Below are positions 10,292 through 21,127 of a stretch of 64,000 bases of DNA, piece after piece. Every line of letters starts with the position of its first letter. The first letter of the stretch is position 1. Below the pieces are notes generated by a model, which searched no databases, was not told the DNA's origin, and saw nothing but the letters and a program-made list of their open reading frames with translations. The position numbers and the translations under genes are program-made. Source of the DNA: Tilletia caries (taxonomy: Eukaryota > Basidiomycota > Exobasidiomycetes > Tilletiales > Tilletiaceae); NCBI GenBank assembly GCA_032718865.1, contig JALUTQ010000040.1, positions 62,001 to 126,000 of the forward strand. The letters run 5' to 3'.

Positions 10292-11276
10292 ATGAAGACT
10301 TTCACCGCTACCCTCGCTCTTGCCCTCGCTGCCGCAGCCTCGGTTTCCGCTGCTGTGAGTCTTGATGGTTTCGCTTTTCTTGCCGTGGTTGAAGTTTGAA
10401 ACCACAGACACTGATGAATCCCATCTTTCCCCGCTACAGCCTGTCTCCGGTGCCGCTCCTGGTGCGGATGCTCCCCAAGCCCGCGACGCCAACGGCAAGA
10501 TCCCGATCTCTCTCCTGGCCAACCCAGGCACCGAGGGTCTTTCAGCGCGCGACTTCGACGAGTCGATCATCAGCCGCGACGCCAAGGGCAACCCGATCAT
10601 CCTCCTCGTCAGCCCCGAGGCGCTCCTTGCCCACCATGAAGGTGCCGGTCTCCATGCGCGCGAATTCGACGAGTCGATCATCAGCCGCGACGCCAAGGGC
10701 AACCCGATCATCCTCCTCGCCAGCCCCGAGGCGCTCCTTGCCAATCATGAAAGTGCCGGTCTCCATGCGCGCGAATTCGACGAGTCGATCATCAGCCGCG
10801 ACGCCAAGGGCAACCCGATCATCCTCCTCGCCAGCCCCGAGGCGCTCCTTGCCAATCATGAAAGTGCCGGTCTCCATGCGCGCGAATTCGACGAGTCGAT
10901 CATCAGCCGCGACGCCAAGGGCAACCCGATCATCCTCCTCGCCAGCCCCGAGGCGCTCCTTGCCAATCATGAAAGTGCCGGTCTCCATGCGCGCGAATTC
11001 GACGAGTCGATCATCAGCCGCGACGCCAAGGGCAACCCGATCATCCTCCTCGTCAGCCCCGAGGCGCTCCTTGCCCACCATGAAGGTGCCGGTCTCCATG
11101 CGCGCGAATTCGACGAGTCGATCATCAGCCGCGACGCCAAGGGCAACCCGATCATCCTCCTCGCCAGCCCCGAGGCGCTCCTTGCCAATCATGAAAGTGC
11201 CGGTCTCCATGCGCGCGATATCGAGGAGGCTCTGGCGGCCCGCGACGCCAACGGCAAGGTTCCTCATCGTATTTGA
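10292..11276 (+). CDS. Secreted tandem-repeat protein (six 37-residue repeats)
   Basis: Two exons: 10292-10354 encodes a 21-residue signal peptide (MKTFTATLALALAAAASVSAA), a phase-0 intron occupies 10355-10439 (GTGAGT...CTACAG), and 10440-11276 encodes the mature part. Total length is 299 aa. After a short linker (DANGKIPISLL) come six repeats of the form (D/E)FDESIISRDAKGNPIILL(V/A)SPEALL(A)(H/N)HE(G/S)AGLHAR, ending with a degenerate seventh (DIEEALAARDANGK). No Cys and no Kex2 dibasic KR/RR sites are seen; every repeat instead ends in a single-basic AR before an acidic residue. The repeats are hydrophobic-acidic in alternation. Secretion is well supported; function is unknown. It could be a cell-wall/surface repeat protein, a processed precursor or an effector-like protein. 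A TATA-like box and a duplicated element lie upstream, and the cutinase gene is 2.2 kb downstream on the same strand. Confidence 0.8.
10551..11216 (+). repeat. In-frame coding minisatellite, 6 x 111 bp
   Basis: Unit starts are at 10551, 10662, 10773, 10884, 10995 and 11106, exactly 111 bp apart. By the LVSP/HHEG versus LASP/NHES difference the unit order is V-A-A-A-V-A. Units of the same type are virtually identical at the DNA level, including silent sites, which points to recent unequal exchange or gene conversion. Because 111 is a multiple of three and stop-free, long shadow frames are open on both strands here. Confidence 0.95.
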
Positions 11277-11775
11277 TTCAACTGACTCAGGTACATAGCT
11301 GAGCAGATGCAACAATGAATAGCAGGAGCAAGTGTCAAGTCTTCAATCGCTTTCGTTCCATGACTGAGATCTGAGAGTGTGGAAAAGGGAGAAGGATTCA
11401 TCAAGACACCATCGATTCGACTTCTTCGCCATGACGGCGATGCCTCGTGGGCTCACGAATCACGAGCTCTCCACCCCCCTTTCCCGCGCTGGCCAGGTCT
11501 TTCACATCTTTAATCCCTTGTATTTGCTGTCTGGTACTGTCAGGCCTCGATGACCTCTTCATCGAATTGCGAACAGAACATGTCGAAAAAGGAATGGAAA
11601 CCCGGAAAGCAGAAAATCATGATGCAGAAAAGACGGAGGCAACGAAAGGAGAGGTGCAGCCCATGTGTAAACAAAGCAAGGATGAAGAGACGAAGGGACG
11701 AAGAGACGCCCAGAGAAAGTAGTGTTATCCGAGCCCGAAGTGGACTGTGGTGAAAGGAGTCGCGGCGGCCAATCC
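11277..11775. other. Intergenic
   Basis: No supportable gene. A-rich purine stretch at 11580-11720. It holds the convergent 3' ends of the secreted repeat-protein gene (+) and the coiled-coil gene (-). Confidence 0.4.
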
Positions 11776-12404
11776 TCACGTGGAGAAACGTAGCTGCTCC
11801 AGATGCTTGAAGGTGTATTCGGATCCAAAAGTCGAAATCGTGGCGATGAATTTGTCCAGGAGCGGGCGGGAGGGAAGAGGAGACACTGGTCGAGCATCAT
11901 GTTGGTCGAGAAACGTGTCCTTTGGATTATCCACACCTGCGAGTGTCAAGAGGGCCCCCAAGAATTGCAGGAGGAAAGGTGCGTCCGGTCCCGTATCCGT
12001 GTTCACGTCTGAACCAAGTTTTTCCCGTCGTCCGTTACTGACGCGCGAATGATGGTGCGAATCTCTTCTTGAACAGCGTAATGGATATGACCCTTCCGAA
12101 AGGCGTCCTCGATCGCAGCGTCCGCCTGCGCCTTGCTCTTGACCGCCATAGAGTGGTACACCTTCAAGATCCGTTGATTCGTCTCCTCGGATTGCGCCTT
12201 CATCCGGTCGAGTTCGGACTGCATGGCCAGGAGCTGGCCCAGCCTGTCCATGTCGCCGGTCGAGCGCACGCGGTCCGTCAGCTCCTTGGTCCATTCGGTA
12301 AGAGTGGTGAGGTTGATGTCGGCAAAGGGATCTTCGGGGAGAGGCTTGCGACCGATCGTGCCTCCGATGACTTGATGCGTTCTGTTACTCGAACTTCGGT
12401 CCAT
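11776..12404 (-). CDS. Small coiled-coil protein, one apparent frameshift
   Basis: The chosen start is the ATG at 12404 (MDRSSSNRTHQVIGG). The segment DMDRLGQLLAMQSELDRMKAQSEETNQRILKVYHSMA is helical and coiled-coil-like, followed by DAFRKGHIHYAVQEEIRTII. The frame then shifts at an A5 run (complement of about 12017-12021) into LGSDVNTDTGPDAPFLLQFLGALLTLAGV...TFKHLEQLRFST, ending at 11776. One extra base in that run would join the two parts into a ~209-residue protein, so either a consensus error or a real mutation is possible. No family is recognised. It lies on the same strand as the SANT-like gene, with the secreted repeat gene between them. Confidence 0.5.
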
Positions 12405-12968
12405 GGTGAGGTCGGTTATTGTTGGTAAGAAAGTCTTGCGAGAGTGAGGAAGAGCTTTGAGATGTTGCCGGCTGGCTGAAGATTGGTGAAGAGTGACTGG
12501 CGGTGTAAGAGGGGGGAGGAAAGAAGATAGTGGGAGGGAGACGCTCAATTACCCCCTTTTCAGAATCCTATACCTGTTCGAAGCTGAGGTCAGCATCAAG
12601 GGATTTGAAGTTCGTCAGCGTGTATTTTGCGCATTCCTGTTGGAGTGCATGTTAACCCGCTGTCATCAGTGCGTGTAGGCAACAGCGGGTAATGTATACA
12701 GACCAGGAGGGCCATTTGCAACACGGAATCCAGCAAGAGACACAGCTTGCTGGAGGAGATGTCTCGAGGTGACGCTGGCTCAGAACCTCGAAGCAAAAAG
12801 GCCCGCAACGCTATGCATACGACGTCGTGCTTCTGCAGGCTGCAGCCGTCGAAACGTCAACGTCTTGGTCGCTCGACGTGCCTTTGCGCAAAGAAAGTAC
12901 TGATGACCTTGCCCGATTTTTGCGTCCAAACGCCGCCGTAACAAACAAAGCAACGAAAACGAAGCCCC
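12405..12968. other. Intergenic
   Basis: No supportable gene. It precedes an 8-bp minisatellite. Confidence 0.4.
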
Positions 12969-13024
12969 CATTCGAGCATTCGAGCATTCGAGCATTCGAG
13001 CATTCGAGCATTCGAGCATTCGAG
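12969..13024. repeat. Minisatellite (CATTCGAG)x7
   Basis: Seven perfect tandem copies of the 8-bp unit CATTCGAG. Because the unit is not a multiple of three, it gives repetitive peptides in all frames; none is taken as a gene. Confidence 0.97.
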
Positions 13025-13310
13025 TGTGTAACATAGACAGGCGGCCGCCACTCGCTCGCTGACCTCGAGTCCGACATCCGTCCCAGGCCCTCCTTTTGCG
13101 ACATGAGACGGCCTTGCTGCGAAGCGAGGACACCGAAGCCCCCGTGAATACAATAATCACGATCGCGAAGCGATGGCGGGGACACGCATCGTCAGGCCGG
13201 TCTCGCGTATACCCCTCATTATTGAGATGAGGTAACCCGGGTGTCGTGAGTTGTTTTCAGGGTCACAGGCAAGATTCGATCATTGACTTGCATCTCCTTC
13301 CCTGTCTGGG

Positions 13311-13318
13311 TATAAGTA
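13311..13318 (+). promoter_or_regulatory. Candidate TATA box of the cutinase gene
   Basis: TATAAGTA, 140 bp before the ATG at 13451, followed by a CT/CA-rich leader. Confidence 0.45.
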
Positions 13319-13450
13319 CTGGTGGATTTGCGCTTGGGAACTGCTGACTTGCTCTCCACGCCCATCTTCTCACTCCTCGCCATCACACCTTTTTGAGCTC
13401 CCCTCCCACATCCCCATCCTCACACCTCAAACCTCACACAGTTCCGCATC

Positions 13451-14182
13451 ATGTTTCTCGCCACCTCGACGTTGCTCCTTGCCCTCACCCTGCCCTTCCT
13501 CATCGCCGCAGAAGCCGTTTCGAAACCCGGCGCCAGTATCCCCGCTCCCAGCTGCCACAAGTACGTCATTGTCGACTCCCGCGGGACGGGAGAGGGCCAA
13601 GGTCAACACTCCCAATTTTCGGGAATGATTCAGAAGACGCTCAGCAGCCTCCCGGGTGGAATCAGCGTCTCCAACCCGTATCCCGCCTCGAGCGCTCCCA
13701 ACAGCCCGTCGGACGGCGCAGCTTGGCTGCGCAACTACCTCAAGCAAGGCGTGGCGGCCTGCCCAAGGCAGAAGTACGCTCTCCTCGGATGGTCGCAAGG
13801 CGCATCGGTGACGTGGATCGGAATCGAAGACTTGAAGAAGGGCGATCCGGTCTACCACGCCATCAAGGCCATCGTTGTCGTCGGAGATCCATTCCACCTT
13901 CCGAACACCTTGGGAAACGTGGATGAGATGGGGCATGCTCTCACAGCGGGAGCTGAAGGCTTCATGAGCGGTGGTTTTGCGGACTCGACGATCACCCGAT
14001 GGGCAGCGACCGGCAAGGTTCTCGACATCTGCTACTCGGGCGATGCAGTTTGCAACAGGCAGGCAGGCGGTTTTGCGAATCACGGCAAATACGGAGGTAC
14101 TGCTGAAGTTCAGACCTTGGGCGGACAGTTCTTGATGCAGAAGCTCGGCTTTCGAATGGAGCACCGCAAGAGAAGGATGTAA
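13451..14182 (+). CDS. Secreted cutinase / acetylxylan-esterase family hydrolase
   Basis: Single exon, 243 aa, close to the usual length of the family. An N-terminal signal peptide (MFLATSTLLLALTLPFLIAA) is present. The cutinase landmarks follow in order: VDSRGTGEGQ (oxyanion region), the nucleophile elbow LLGWSQGAS (G-x-S-x-G), IKAIVVVGDP, ICYSGDAVC with the acidic residue flanked by a cysteine, and FANHGKYG with the likely catalytic His. Catalytic Ser, Asp and His are therefore all in place. Expected activity is extracellular ester hydrolysis (cutin or polysaccharide esters); the exact substrate cannot be read from sequence. The short basic tail (EHRKRRM) is unusual. A TATA-like box lies 140 bp upstream. 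No disruptions seen, and this is one of the few clearly intact genes. Confidence 0.9.
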   Translation: MFLATSTLLLALTLPFLIAAEAVSKPGASIPAPSCHKYVIVDSRGTGEGQGQHSQFSGMIQKTLSSLPGGISVSNPYPASSAPNSPSDGAAWLRNYLKQGVAACPRQKYALLGWSQGASVTWIGIEDLKKGDPVYHAIKAIVVVGDPFHLPNTLGNVDEMGHALTAGAEGFMSGGFADSTITRWAATGKVLDICYSGDAVCNRQAGGFANHGKYGGTAEVQTLGGQFLMQKLGFRMEHRKRRM

Positions 14183-15273
14183 AGCGACATTGGCACTTTG
14201 TCACTCGCCATTCCGAACGTCTGGAACTTCGGTCGGCTATATGGCGACAATGCTCGTCCACTAGGGCAGTTCACCAAAAGCAACAAGTCCTTCCTTCTCT
14301 TGCCTCCCAACAATATCACTTTCCCCTCAACACCTTTATCATGGCATATTGGCATCTATGTAGGAAAAATTCGATCGCTGTGCTGATGCTGGCAGAGCCA
14401 TGCGTGAAGCTTCCCCCTGAGAGTGGGCATGGCTGAGAGGGGCTGTAGGGCAAAGGGGAACGAAACATGAACTGGTATCTGCGCTTTTGTCCGGTGGGTT
14501 CTCGAGCCACTTGAAGATCTTGTAGACGAACCTTGACATGTTATTATGGTACCTTGAGTATTTCAACGGGATGCTCTGCGTGAGTCTCTGCCCTCCTTCG
14601 CTTTGGATGATCGTCTCTGACAATACTAAATCCTCCATGTCGCAGTGAAGAGTATGTGGTTCGCGACGCACCCGAGGCAGACGGTTTTCAGACAGGAGCA
14701 GACTGGGCTTTCAGACCGTCAAGCGTCAAGGATGAAAGCGATTGTCAACCTTTGAATCCCAAAACTCACCTTTCACCCCACCCACAGGTCAAAGGAGGGC
14801 CGTAAACTGCGCAGGCTCCCTCCATCTCTGTTGTCTCTTTGCATTTTCCTAATCATCGCGGCCGCATCTCTCTGGGGACTACCGACAATAATCGACCATC
14901 CTCCTTCGTGTTCGCGGCCCAGAAATTCTCTACCTTCAGGTTCGTTTCCTGCCGTCGTCGTAGGCGTTAGGTAAGCGGTGTCTCATTCCAATTTCTTAAC
15001 AAACAAATGGCCCACGGTTGAACATGTCTACAGGTTGACAGATATTCGCAACGCGCTAACCAGAACATGGCATGACTTTCTCTATCGGATGAGCCCTCGT
15101 GGCGAAAGATGTTGACCATCTACTCATCTCCAGCAGTCCTTTCCAATTCATCCCTCTTCCCTTCCACCACTATCACACGTTCCCACCCCATCCATACTCC
15201 GTGCCTACCAGCCATCCCCTTCTCTACATACCACATCCAACCCCCCTCATCACACCAACGCGCACCAGCCAGC
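14183..15273. other. Intergenic with CT-rich leader
   Basis: No gene seen between 14183 and 15100. Positions 15110-15270 form a C/T/A-rich leader directly before the start codon of the next gene. Confidence 0.4.
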
Positions 15274-17278
15274 ATGTCTTCTTTGCCTCTTCCAACCACT
15301 CTTCCGGTTGACAGCGACGTGTACCGCCTCGCTATGTTTACACTGGCCCAACTCGCGAACAAGCAGAAGGCTATCGACGCAGCTCTTGCACACTCCGCCG
15401 TCTTGCTGGCCGCCCTAGAGAGTCCCTTCGAGGACCTCCTTCCAGCAGTCACCGACCGAGGCCTTTCCAGCAAACTGAAGCAGCTCTCTCGATCTGCCGA
15501 CAAAGCCAACTTGGCCCTCTCGCGCATGGTTCGCGCTGCCGAGGAAGGTTCCCACCAATTGAACAGGTTCCGCGTCGATTATACTTACGCCGTTAACGCC
15601 GTAAACGACCATGGCTACGGTAAATCCGCTATCGAATTGTACCCTGGGTGAGTTCCTTCTTTTCTCACAAATCATTGCGTGCATCTTCACTGCTACAAGT
15701 ATAGAAGCAATCAACTGACTGTCATCGCCGACATGATGTGAATCCCACAGACTTCAAGTCTTCCCTACCGAGATCAAGACGCTTCTGCCCTTCAATCCTC
15801 GTGAGGTCAAGCGGAGAGAGGCTTGCTTACCGCTTAGGTTTTATGGCGAGGACCTTAGTTTCCAGAGTGAGTGTGGTACCTACAAGAATTTCCATGCGGT
15901 CGAACTAGAGATCTAACTATCAGCTCTACACCTTCTTGTCCTTCCTTTCCACCTTCCTCCCATCACTCCAGAGGCCTTGCACACGGGTCGCGCGCTTCAT
16001 GAAGATCCTTCTGCCAAGCCCATTCCCAGCGAGGAAAACAAGCACAAGGTCCCCACCAAGACGACGAATGTTCAGCGTTCCCAAGATCAGCAACCTCGAC
16101 CCACGGCACCTCTCCCGGTGGTCGTCCGAAAGACCAAGTCTGCTACTAAGACGGCTGTGATTACTGTCGAAGAGCCTCCTCAGCACAAGACGACGCCGTC
16201 GTCAAACCCGTTCAGTATCGAGCAGCTTCAAGCTGATTTCCGGCAGATCGGCTGCCCCACCCCTACCGCTCACGTTAAGGAGGCCGGTCCTCGCATCGGT
16301 TCTGCGCCTTCAAGCACTTTCACTATCGAAGACCTTCGAGTCAATGCGCAGGAGGTCAGATCTTTCGCCCCTAAGGCCGCTCCTACTACCGCTCCTACTG
16401 CCGCCCCTATCGCCGCTCCTATATCCACCCCTATCGCCAATGTCAAGCAAGCCGTCGCCCGCATCGAGTTGGCTTGCTCCATGCCTTTTACAATTGAGGA
16501 GATTCAACCCGTCGCGCGGAGCACCGGCTGCGGAACTGCTGCAACCCGGATCAAGGAGGTCGGTATTCGCACGGAGTCAACAAGCTCCCGCGCTCAGACG
16601 GCCGCCATTGTGGGTATTCAAACGCGTGCGATGAAGAGGCGAGAGCTGGATCAGGTGGACATCCTGCGCTACCGCCAAGAGGTCCGCGCGAAGACAAACG
16701 TTGCTGTTTCGATCGCAACACCTCGCGACGCTGTAATCGAGCCTGCTGCTATCGTCAAGGCGTCGGTCCTGAAGAAGCCAACGACCACGAAGCCAACTCC
16801 ACTGCTCGCGAAGGAGAACACGATCGAGCAGATCACCCATCAGAGGCGTCTCACCACTGGACCAGCTCGACAGTCCAAGGATGCTGGTCCGAGGAAGCAC
16901 TCCACTTTCCAGGAAGCTGACCCCGACTCCCCCGGCGCGTCACCCTGTGCCCGACTTGATCGATATGGCAACGGCAACGAGCGTCGCATTTCTGCTCTGA
17001 GAACGCCTCCGCTCGCTGTCCGAACGGAGGGGAAGAACGATGTGCTGGTTCGGCCTTCCATCAAGGAGAATATTGAGAAACAGGTCGGAACGTTCGCCAA
17101 CCGGTGCTCAAGGACGCCTCCTTTGACGCCTCCGCCACGAGTGCGTGTACCAAGTCGTTTGGTTCAGCAGGTCGCTGCCCCACCAGTGACTCCGCCGTCG
17201 CGAGTGCGACCCAGGATGTCCGCGATGGTCATCACCAGCACAGAATTCAACGCCGTTCTGCAGGAACTACGTCTCTAG
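15274..17278 (+). CDS. Three-exon lineage-specific family protein, complete copy
   Basis: Exons 15274-15647, 15751-15866 and 15972-17278 splice cleanly (GTGAGT donors; phases 2 and 1) into 598 aa starting MSSLPLPTTLPVD. Exon 1 encodes a helical domain (LAQLANKQKAIDAALAHS, then LSSKLKQLSRSADKANLAL). Exon 2 encodes a short conserved linker (LQVFPTEIKTLLPFNPREVK, then REACLPLRFYGED). Exon 3 has three degenerate ~50-residue repeats built around FSIEQLQ / FTIEDLR / FTIEEIQ, an Ala-Pro-Thr-rich stretch, and a TPPLTPPPRV...VTPPSRVRPRMS tail that is Pro-rich and proline-directed-kinase-like. Further copies lie at 58169-59587 (-) and, broken, at 41.05-41.84 and 44.42-44.76 kb (-). Splice sites and phases are conserved between copies, which supports the model. 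No known domain is recognised; a nuclear or cytoskeletal scaffold role would be a guess. Confidence 0.75.
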
Positions 17279-18299
17279 CGGCTGCGCTCAAAATCTCTTC
17301 ACCTGCGTCGTACCTTATACCCTCTGGCCTTACAGCCCGTCTCGTTCCGCGCGCATTTAACTCGCTTCCTTCTCCTGTGCATATCTCGTATTTCCATTTC
17401 GTGGACAACTGATCTGATGTTTCTATTGTCCCAACAACCTGGATGACCTCGGGATTGAACTTCGTCAGAGGTAATGTGTACTGGGAACGTCAGCTTCCTC
17501 CTTCTGCAAACTACAAGAGTCCCCCTTCTCCGCCTTCAAACCCAATAGCAGCCCCTGAGCATCCACGAAGAAACGCAGAAAGGTGTCCACGGCATGCATC
17601 TACATTCTACTGCCGCCGATCCCACATGACCTGTGACGAGGGTTAGGCCGTGTCAAAGGTGTATCAAGCGCGATCTTGGGCATTTGTGCCATGATCACTA
17701 CCTCGGGTATGGGTGTGGGCAATGGTTTGAGGAACGGGATTATCCTATGGCTGAAGGGTTTGTGACTCGTCGGCAGAGAGGGCAAGGGCCGGCGTGAGCC
17801 GTTGTAGAGATATCTTCTTCCGACAGCATTATGCCGTGTGCCGCCGTGAACGCACGTCACAAGTGACCGACGACCCGGAAGGAGCTGAGCGCGGCGAGCC
17901 AAGTGACGATCGTCTCTCCGCTGATTCACGCGCCAGACCTCGATTCAAGATCTCAAATGAATGGGGCTTGTGAAATACTGAAACATAATCTTGTGGCGTT
18001 TTTTTGATCTGAAAACCTGGCGGGCTAAGTTTGCGCAAGGCCATTTGTCGAGAGACCGGAGTTCAGGCGACCGTCGTTTCATCAATTCGTTCATTAATTT
18101 GATGTAAGTAAGCAGGTTTGGGTGGTCGTTGACAAGTCGAAGAGGATGATGGGAGAGAGACGAGAATGAGACACATCAGTACAGGGTCTTCGGGAAAGTT
18201 CCGGCCGATCACGCAAGCGCGTGGTAGGTTGGATGGGGGGGAGGGGGCGAGGCAGGAGACGCTAGACTCACTCTAATTGAGATCGCTCCGGGCTCTCCG
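17279..18299. other. Intergenic
   Basis: Nothing supportable. It separates the three-exon gene from the start of inverted block A. Confidence 0.4.
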
Positions 18300-18860
18300 C
18301 TTTGTGCTACCATCTGGGACGGGCCCAAGGTACTTGCCCGAGTTCCACCAGTCCGAGGGATAGAAGGTCGAAAATCATGCGCAGAGGATGCACTTGTACA
18401 GGCCGTCGAGCTTGCGGTGCTCCTCGGACGACTGAAGTCTGGAGGTGTACAGTTTCCTTGGGTGCGATGTCGGACTGGAAGTAGGGCTTGATGGAGTGGT
18501 GCTGTTTGTACAACCGGGTCAGGCCAGGGAAGAGGTGCTTGACGACGTAGGTGTGGGGCAAGCGCAAAGGATGAATCTTGCTGTCGGCGGCCTTCTCGAT
18601 CCGGCACAGACAGGCGAGGGTGTTGACGCAGTCGATGTTGATGGCGCATAGCAGCAGATGCCCTCCAGACAGGAATGACGGAAGGTGAGCGATGGTTCGA
18701 CCTCGTTCTTGATCTTGATGAGGGCATCGAGCACCATCTGTCCGCACTTGTTCAAGTCGAGTCTGCCGGTGGGGCTTGTCTTTGGGCGTGTCTGGGTTCG
18801 GTCGGTAGATTTTTGAACTTTGAAGGCTTTGGTCTGTGGTATCTTCGACGCCGGCGGTGG
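18300..18860 (-). pseudogene. SDHB (succinate dehydrogenase iron-sulfur subunit) pseudogene, copy A-left
   Basis: Reading down the - strand: KAFKVQ..., [33 protein letters not shown], then after a frameshift [45 protein letters not shown], and in a further frame KLDGLYKCILCA-stop followed by YPSDWWNSGKYLGP. This is the SDHB order from the N-terminal ferredoxin domain to the start of the 3Fe-4S/4Fe-4S domain. Several cluster cysteines are lost (the CACCSTSCPSY-like motif has a stop plus F and Y replacements), so it is dead. The block is continuous with no intron at the position where the C-block copy has one (after ACLCR), suggesting a processed copy. The functional protein would be mitochondrial complex II. 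Confidence 0.82.
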
Positions 18861-19681
18861 AGCGGTTGAATTGAACACTGCGATGCTTGCCGAGAGCCCA
18901 GTGGATGCATGCATCTTCACCAGACTTGCGTACTCGTCACCGTTGGGCGTTGATGATGTAGTGATGAGCACGGAAGAAAAAGGCATCGCCCTCACAGATC
19001 TTGTAGACTTGACGCTCTCTGACTCGGGCTCGATGACGATCGCTCCTGGTGGCAAGATGAACTGTGGCCGCCCTTCCGGATGGAGGCGGTGCCAGCTGCT
19101 GTGAGGCGCTCGTGGAGAGATCTTCGCCCTCGGATGGCTTTAGCCTGGCCCGTGCATCGGAAATGACGAGACCGTGGAGGCCGAAGATTGAGTGTTAAGC
19201 GGGCCGTCTCTCTCGATGTGGCCGTGGTCGGTGGGCTGGACCTTGGTGTCCTGGGAGACTCGAAGGAGCTTGAGGCACTGGTGTCGACGATGATGAGGGA
19301 TGCTCGGCGGCGCTGAGACCTGTCCGTATGTATACGGCTTTCTGTCAGCACGTGTGTTCCCAATTGAAAGCGCCCTGCAAATCCCGCGCATAGTCCAACT
19401 CACTTCGGCAGCCAGGCGAGAAGCTCCTCGATAGAGGAACAGGCGAGGTAGAGAGCAGGCCAGGGTCGCCGCAGTAGGACTGACACTGTGCATTGATGAA
19501 CATGGCCATGTTGAGGGAGGTCGAGCGGTCGTTCGCATGCTCCGCTGCCATCTTCGCCCTCGCGATCGAGGTCATCTGACTGTGTAGGGCAGTTCACAGG
19601 GCCTGGTACGTAACCCAGCGACAATGTGTGTCAGTGTGATGCGTATATATATCTGTGACTGCAAAGGTTTTCATAGGACAC

Positions 19682-19798
19682 AGCTGTTTAGCATAGGTGG
19701 TATTCAGTGTTGCTGTCAAGAAGCGCGTCCTCCAAGTACAAGACTGGGACCAGTTTCTCTCCGGCGCGGGTTCGAATACCTCCGCAGTCGGAGTTTTT
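19682..19798 (+). other. tRNA-like sequence with A box, B box and T5
   Basis: TAGCATAGGTGG (19689-19700) fits a pol III A box and GGGTTCGAATACC (19768-19780) fits a B box. These are followed by a hairpin CTCCG-CAGT-CGGAG and TTTTT. The acceptor and D stems do not pair properly, so this is a tRNA-derived pseudogene or SINE-like piece, not a working tRNA. The same sequence lies inverted at 62605-62720. Confidence 0.4.
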
Positions 19799-20158
19799 GT
19801 TCAAGTTCACAATTTATTTTAATTGTCAGGCCCCACATCGTTGAATCCTTTTGGACCCCCTCACGCCCCTCACTCTCTTCAAACGACGTCCTCCATGATG
19901 GTGAGAGGTTCTGAGAAGCTCCAAGGGGATTTCAGAGAGGGCTCGGAGCGGCAATGGAGGAGACGAAAAGGGATTGCCTTCGCGAATGCGGCTTCGAGCT
20001 CTTCAAAAACTGATCTCCAACATCGCCTGCATCATGCTCAGCTCACTCGAATGTATCAAAAAGGCTCAGCCGGACCGAACGGCGGCCATGAGATTAGGGG
20101 AAAAAGTCGCTGGCCAGAGGCTTCTCAGTGTAGGACATGATTATAGGAAATGTTGTCT

Positions 20159-20833
20159 TCAATCGTTGGTGGAGGACGCAGCGACGAGCTGTCGGGAAAG
20201 GCAGTAAGTATGTCAGCGATGAGGCAGCAGATGCGAACATTGCATGAAAGAAGTGTCACTCACCGAGCGAAGAAGCTCGACCATCGCCTCGTTGCTCTTC
20301 TCCAGCTTGTCCATCCGCTTCAACAGCGCCCGAGCCGCAGGCGAGTCTACCAAGCCATGGTTTTGCGAATGGGGCTGAGGGCCAGGCCCAGGCCCCGATG
20401 ATTCCGCTTGAGCTACAGCAGCAGCACCATCTCCCGCACCTGCACTCGGACCCGCCGAGTGGAATGTCCCGACCGCATAGGCACTTCCTGCTGGCAAAGA
20501 TCTCGCCGCCCGCTGTTCGTCTTGCAGCAAGGTCCGAGACGAAGCGGCCTGCCCTCCGGCGTCCATGATTCGTCTTGCAGGGCCGTCCGCACCAGCCTCG
20601 TTTGCGGCTTCTCGAAGAGGAGGGCCCGCACTTCCTCTGTTCGAGCGACGAGAGGTCGGCGTTGTACCAGTGCCTCCTCCTCCACCGCCGCCAACGAACA
20701 GCGCCAGAGGACTGGTCAGCGAGCCCAGGCCGCGCGGCGACGGAGATGTCGGACCCGGTTTAGGAACAAGAGGGATGCAAACCCCAGTCCGAACGGAACT
20801 CTTGGTCGCAGCGCGTGTTCGTGTTCGGGGCAT
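20159..20833 (-). CDS. Hypothetical Gly/Ser/Pro-rich protein, A-left copy
   Basis: Counterpart of the gene at 61560-62240. It starts MPRTRTRAATKSSV and has a G8 run (FVGGGGGGGGTGTT), a GPGPGPQPHSQ stretch and a C-terminal coiled coil (LLKRMDKLEKSNEAMVELLRS). A GTGAG...GACAG intron then leads to a last exon encoding LVAASSTND. In the right copy the open frame continues upstream to MSHVVQASTIK. Here that upstream extension is separated by the 5.7-kb retroelement and also carries an A8 run shifting the frame just before the ATG. Function unknown. Confidence 0.45.
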
Positions 20834-21127
20834 GAATTTTTTTTGAAGATGACTGCTGGGAAGACGTTGCTGATTCTGCGCTCCCGCCTCTTGAGGTGGA
20901 AGGGAGACCGTCTAGGGCTTGCGGAACTTCCGGACCTTGATAGTCTTGCGCGGGAGTAAGCGGGACGCAGAGCCTTGCTAGGGAAGTGGAGGTGCAAGGA
21001 GAGCGGAATAGAAATGATGAGAAAGAGACACGACTGACGTGGCGAGTGACCATCACTTCGCTCGACTTGCTCGCTACGCTCTGTTCAAGGACAAAAACTC
21101 ACCAAGTAACACTCTTCAGCACCAACA

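Noticed and set aside
9788..10744. 318-codon - strand frame overlapping the secreted repeat gene
   Set aside because: It crosses the promoter, the signal-peptide exon and the repeat array of the + strand gene, which has a signal peptide, an intron and good codon structure; the - frame is a shadow of the 111-bp repeat.
12969..13024. CRISPR-like array
   Set aside because: Contiguous 8-bp repeats with no spacers, in a eukaryotic sequence.
12780..13185. Frames with ECSNARMLECSNARM repeats
   Set aside because: Product of the 8-bp minisatellite; no independent coding evidence.
19682..19798. Functional tRNA gene
   Set aside because: A and B boxes and a T5 are present, but acceptor, D and T stems do not pair; kept only as tRNA-like.
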